From: Prevotella sp.
GTDB taxonomy: Bacteria; Bacteroidota; Bacteroidia; Bacteroidales; Bacteroidaceae
Direction: 5' to 3'
Length of the DNA: 6,189 nucleotides
Assembly: GCA_017424205.1 (NCBI GenBank)
Contig: JAFPAS010000215.1
Coordinates: 1-6,189, forward strand
The position numbers were made by a program, and so were the translations under genes. The notes below the pieces were generated by a model. That model was given only the letters and a program-made list of their open reading frames with translations. It had not been told where the DNA came from and ran no database searches. Below, piece after piece: positions 5,474-6,189 of this stretch (position 1 is the first letter of the stretch; each line of letters opens with the position of its first letter).

Positions 5474-5785
5474 GGCGTGAGGCGATAAGATTATGAAGAG
5501 GCAAGGCAGTGAGGGCGTGAAGTTTGCATAGTTATGAGCGAGGAGGCAAGGCAGTGAAGGCGTGAGGTTGGATGGTTATGAGCGAGGAGGCAAGGCAGTG
5601 AAGGCGTGAGGTTGCGAGGTTATGAGCGAGGAGGCAAGGCGGTGAAGGCGTGAGGTTGGATGGTTATGAGCGAGGAGGCAAGGCAGTGAGGGCGTGAGGT
5701 TGCATGGTTATGAGCGAGGAGACAAGGCGGTGAAGGTGTGAGGTTTGAGGTTATGAGGCGGTAAGGGCGATGAGGTTACGTTATC
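5474..5785. repeat. G-rich tandem array of about 44-bp units
   Basis: Units beginning GGCGTGA (GGTGTGA in one) start at 5474, 5514, 5559, 5603, 5647, 5691 and 5735, with a decayed remnant from 5765. Lengths are 40, 45, 44, 44, 44, 44, 30 and about 21. The best-kept part of each unit contains ATGAGCGAGGAGGCAAGGC. Units three and five differ by few bases while the ends are degenerate, the usual pattern for an array that grows and shrinks from the centre. The unit at 5559-5602 has 21 G, 11 A, 8 T and only 4 C. The period is not a multiple of three and stops are frequent, so it is not coding. No palindromic repeat or unique spacers, so not CRISPR. Confidence 0.95.
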
Positions 5786-5906
5786 CTGACGTCTGTCACT
5801 GGTGTACGATTCACTTAATTGGTTTGGCAAGTAGTGGCATAATTGTGTTGTGTGTTTAGGTTTGTAAATGAATTGACAGATATCTGAAAAGTGCTGCTAC
5901 CAACGG

Positions 5907-5923
5907 CGTTCTGACCGAGAACG
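5907..5923. repeat. Perfect 6-bp inverted repeat
   Basis: CGTTCT and AGAACG flank a 5-base loop GACCG. On the plus strand a T5 run follows only after 7 bases, so it is a weak terminator at best. On the minus strand it lies about 70 bases downstream of the promoter-like site at 6000-6007 and could be an RNA hairpin. Confidence 0.5.
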
Positions 5924-5999
5924 GGTGTAATTTTTAACGCGCGCAAATTAAAATTTAACCCTTTCTGTGTCTGTGTGCCGTCTGCGTGTTTTCATGATG

Positions 6000-6007
6000 C
6001 AAAGTTA
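6000..6007 (-). promoter_or_regulatory. Minus-strand promoter-like -7 element
   Basis: TAACTTTG on the minus strand is an exact TAnnTTTG match in an A/T-rich setting. The -33 box at 20-base spacing (TTCC, about 6028-6031) is poor. Transcripts would run leftward through the G/C-skewed array toward the 3' end of rho. The only frame beginning near the start site is 14 codons long (ATG at 5993-5995). Confidence 0.45.
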
Positions 6008-6126
6008 CAAAAAAATCTGATATATTCGGAAGTTTTTCTATAGAAAATTTAGTTAAAGTATCTAAATAGCACTTATTAGTCACATAGCAGATGTTCAGTG
6101 AGTTATTTGTGCGAGTAAAGTTGTTT

Positions 6127-6189
6127 AGTTAACGAGTAAACGAGCAAACAAGTTAATGAGTAAACAAGTTAATGAGTAAACAAGTTAAC
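6127..6189. repeat. 16-bp tandem repeat running off the window edge
   Basis: Two identical units AGTTAATGAGTAAACA (6151-6166, 6167-6182) are preceded by a variant AGTTAACGAGTAAACG (6127-6142) and a half unit AGCAAACA (6143-6150). A further unit begins at 6183 and is cut by the window end. In-frame stops (TAA) occur throughout. Confidence 0.9.

Larger units (their letters stand above)
5239..6189. other. Gene-free, repeat-rich region downstream of rho
   Basis: No open frame of useful length or recognisable protein is present on either strand over these 951 bases. What it holds is four unrelated tandem-repeat families (listed separately), a bulged hairpin at 5370-5402 (AAAAGC/GCTTTT flanked by CAG/CTG), a 10-base palindrome CAGATATCTG (5877-5886), a hairpin at 5907-5923, and a minus-strand promoter-like site at 6000-6007. 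Stretches 5342-5442 and 6008-6126 show nothing else that I can support. Confidence 0.75.

Noticed and set aside
5474..5785. CRISPR array
   Set aside because: Units abut without unique spacers, the repeat is not palindromic, lengths drift, and no cas gene is nearby. It is a plain tandem array.
5857..5864. Plus-strand TAGGTTTG as a promoter
   Set aside because: It fits TAnnTTTG, but the nearest TTTG upstream is 30 bases away instead of about 20 and no gene follows before the window ends.
6127..6189. End of an integrated element or attachment site
   Set aside because: The 16-bp units are simple direct repeats with no integrase, no inverted termini and no tRNA target next to them in the window.

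Overview
The window looks like chromosomal DNA of a Bacteroidales bacterium, most likely Prevotella-like. The reasons are several matches to the Bacteroidetes sigma-factor -7 element (TAnnTTTG), the lack of Shine-Dalgarno sites before the main genes, proteins that resemble Bacteroidetes-restricted families (DUF4199, DUF6048), and a Rho factor with the very large disordered insertion known from this phylum. The genus is an inference from style, not from a database match.

Left part (71-2699), all on the minus strand and read from right to left. A promoter near 2668-2699 drives a stable-RNA unit: SRP RNA (ffs, about 2497-2593), then tRNA-Thr(UGT) (2418-2491) only 5 bases later, then an intrinsic terminator (2365-2407). 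Behind it come three envelope-related genes: a four-helix DUF4199 membrane protein, a DPM1/GtrB-type polyprenyl-phosphate glycosyltransferase, and a secreted DUF6048-like beta-rich protein. They end at a clean intrinsic terminator (71-100). The last two genes overlap by 29 bases and are probably translationally linked.

Middle (2700-5238), plus strand. A divergent intergenic region carries a good TAnnTTTG promoter (2917-2924) and a roughly 230-base leader, which holds a hairpin and a C-rich, G-poor tract. It is followed by rho (665 codons) and a strong intrinsic terminator. The Rho ATPase core is fully conserved. Between the N-terminal helical domain and the RNA-binding domain lies a disordered insertion of about 235 residues with separated basic and acidic blocks.

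Right part (5239-6189) has no recognisable gene. It contains four different short tandem-repeat families in under 950 bases: 17 bp x4, 8 bp x3, about 44 bp x6-8, and 16 bp running off the edge. A hairpin and a minus-strand promoter-like site also lie there. The 44-bp array is strongly strand-asymmetric (G-rich on plus, hence C-rich and G-poor if transcribed from the minus strand). It could therefore act as a Rho-utilisation region against antisense transcription into rho. This, together with the rho leader and the Rho insertion, is the most interesting part of the window.
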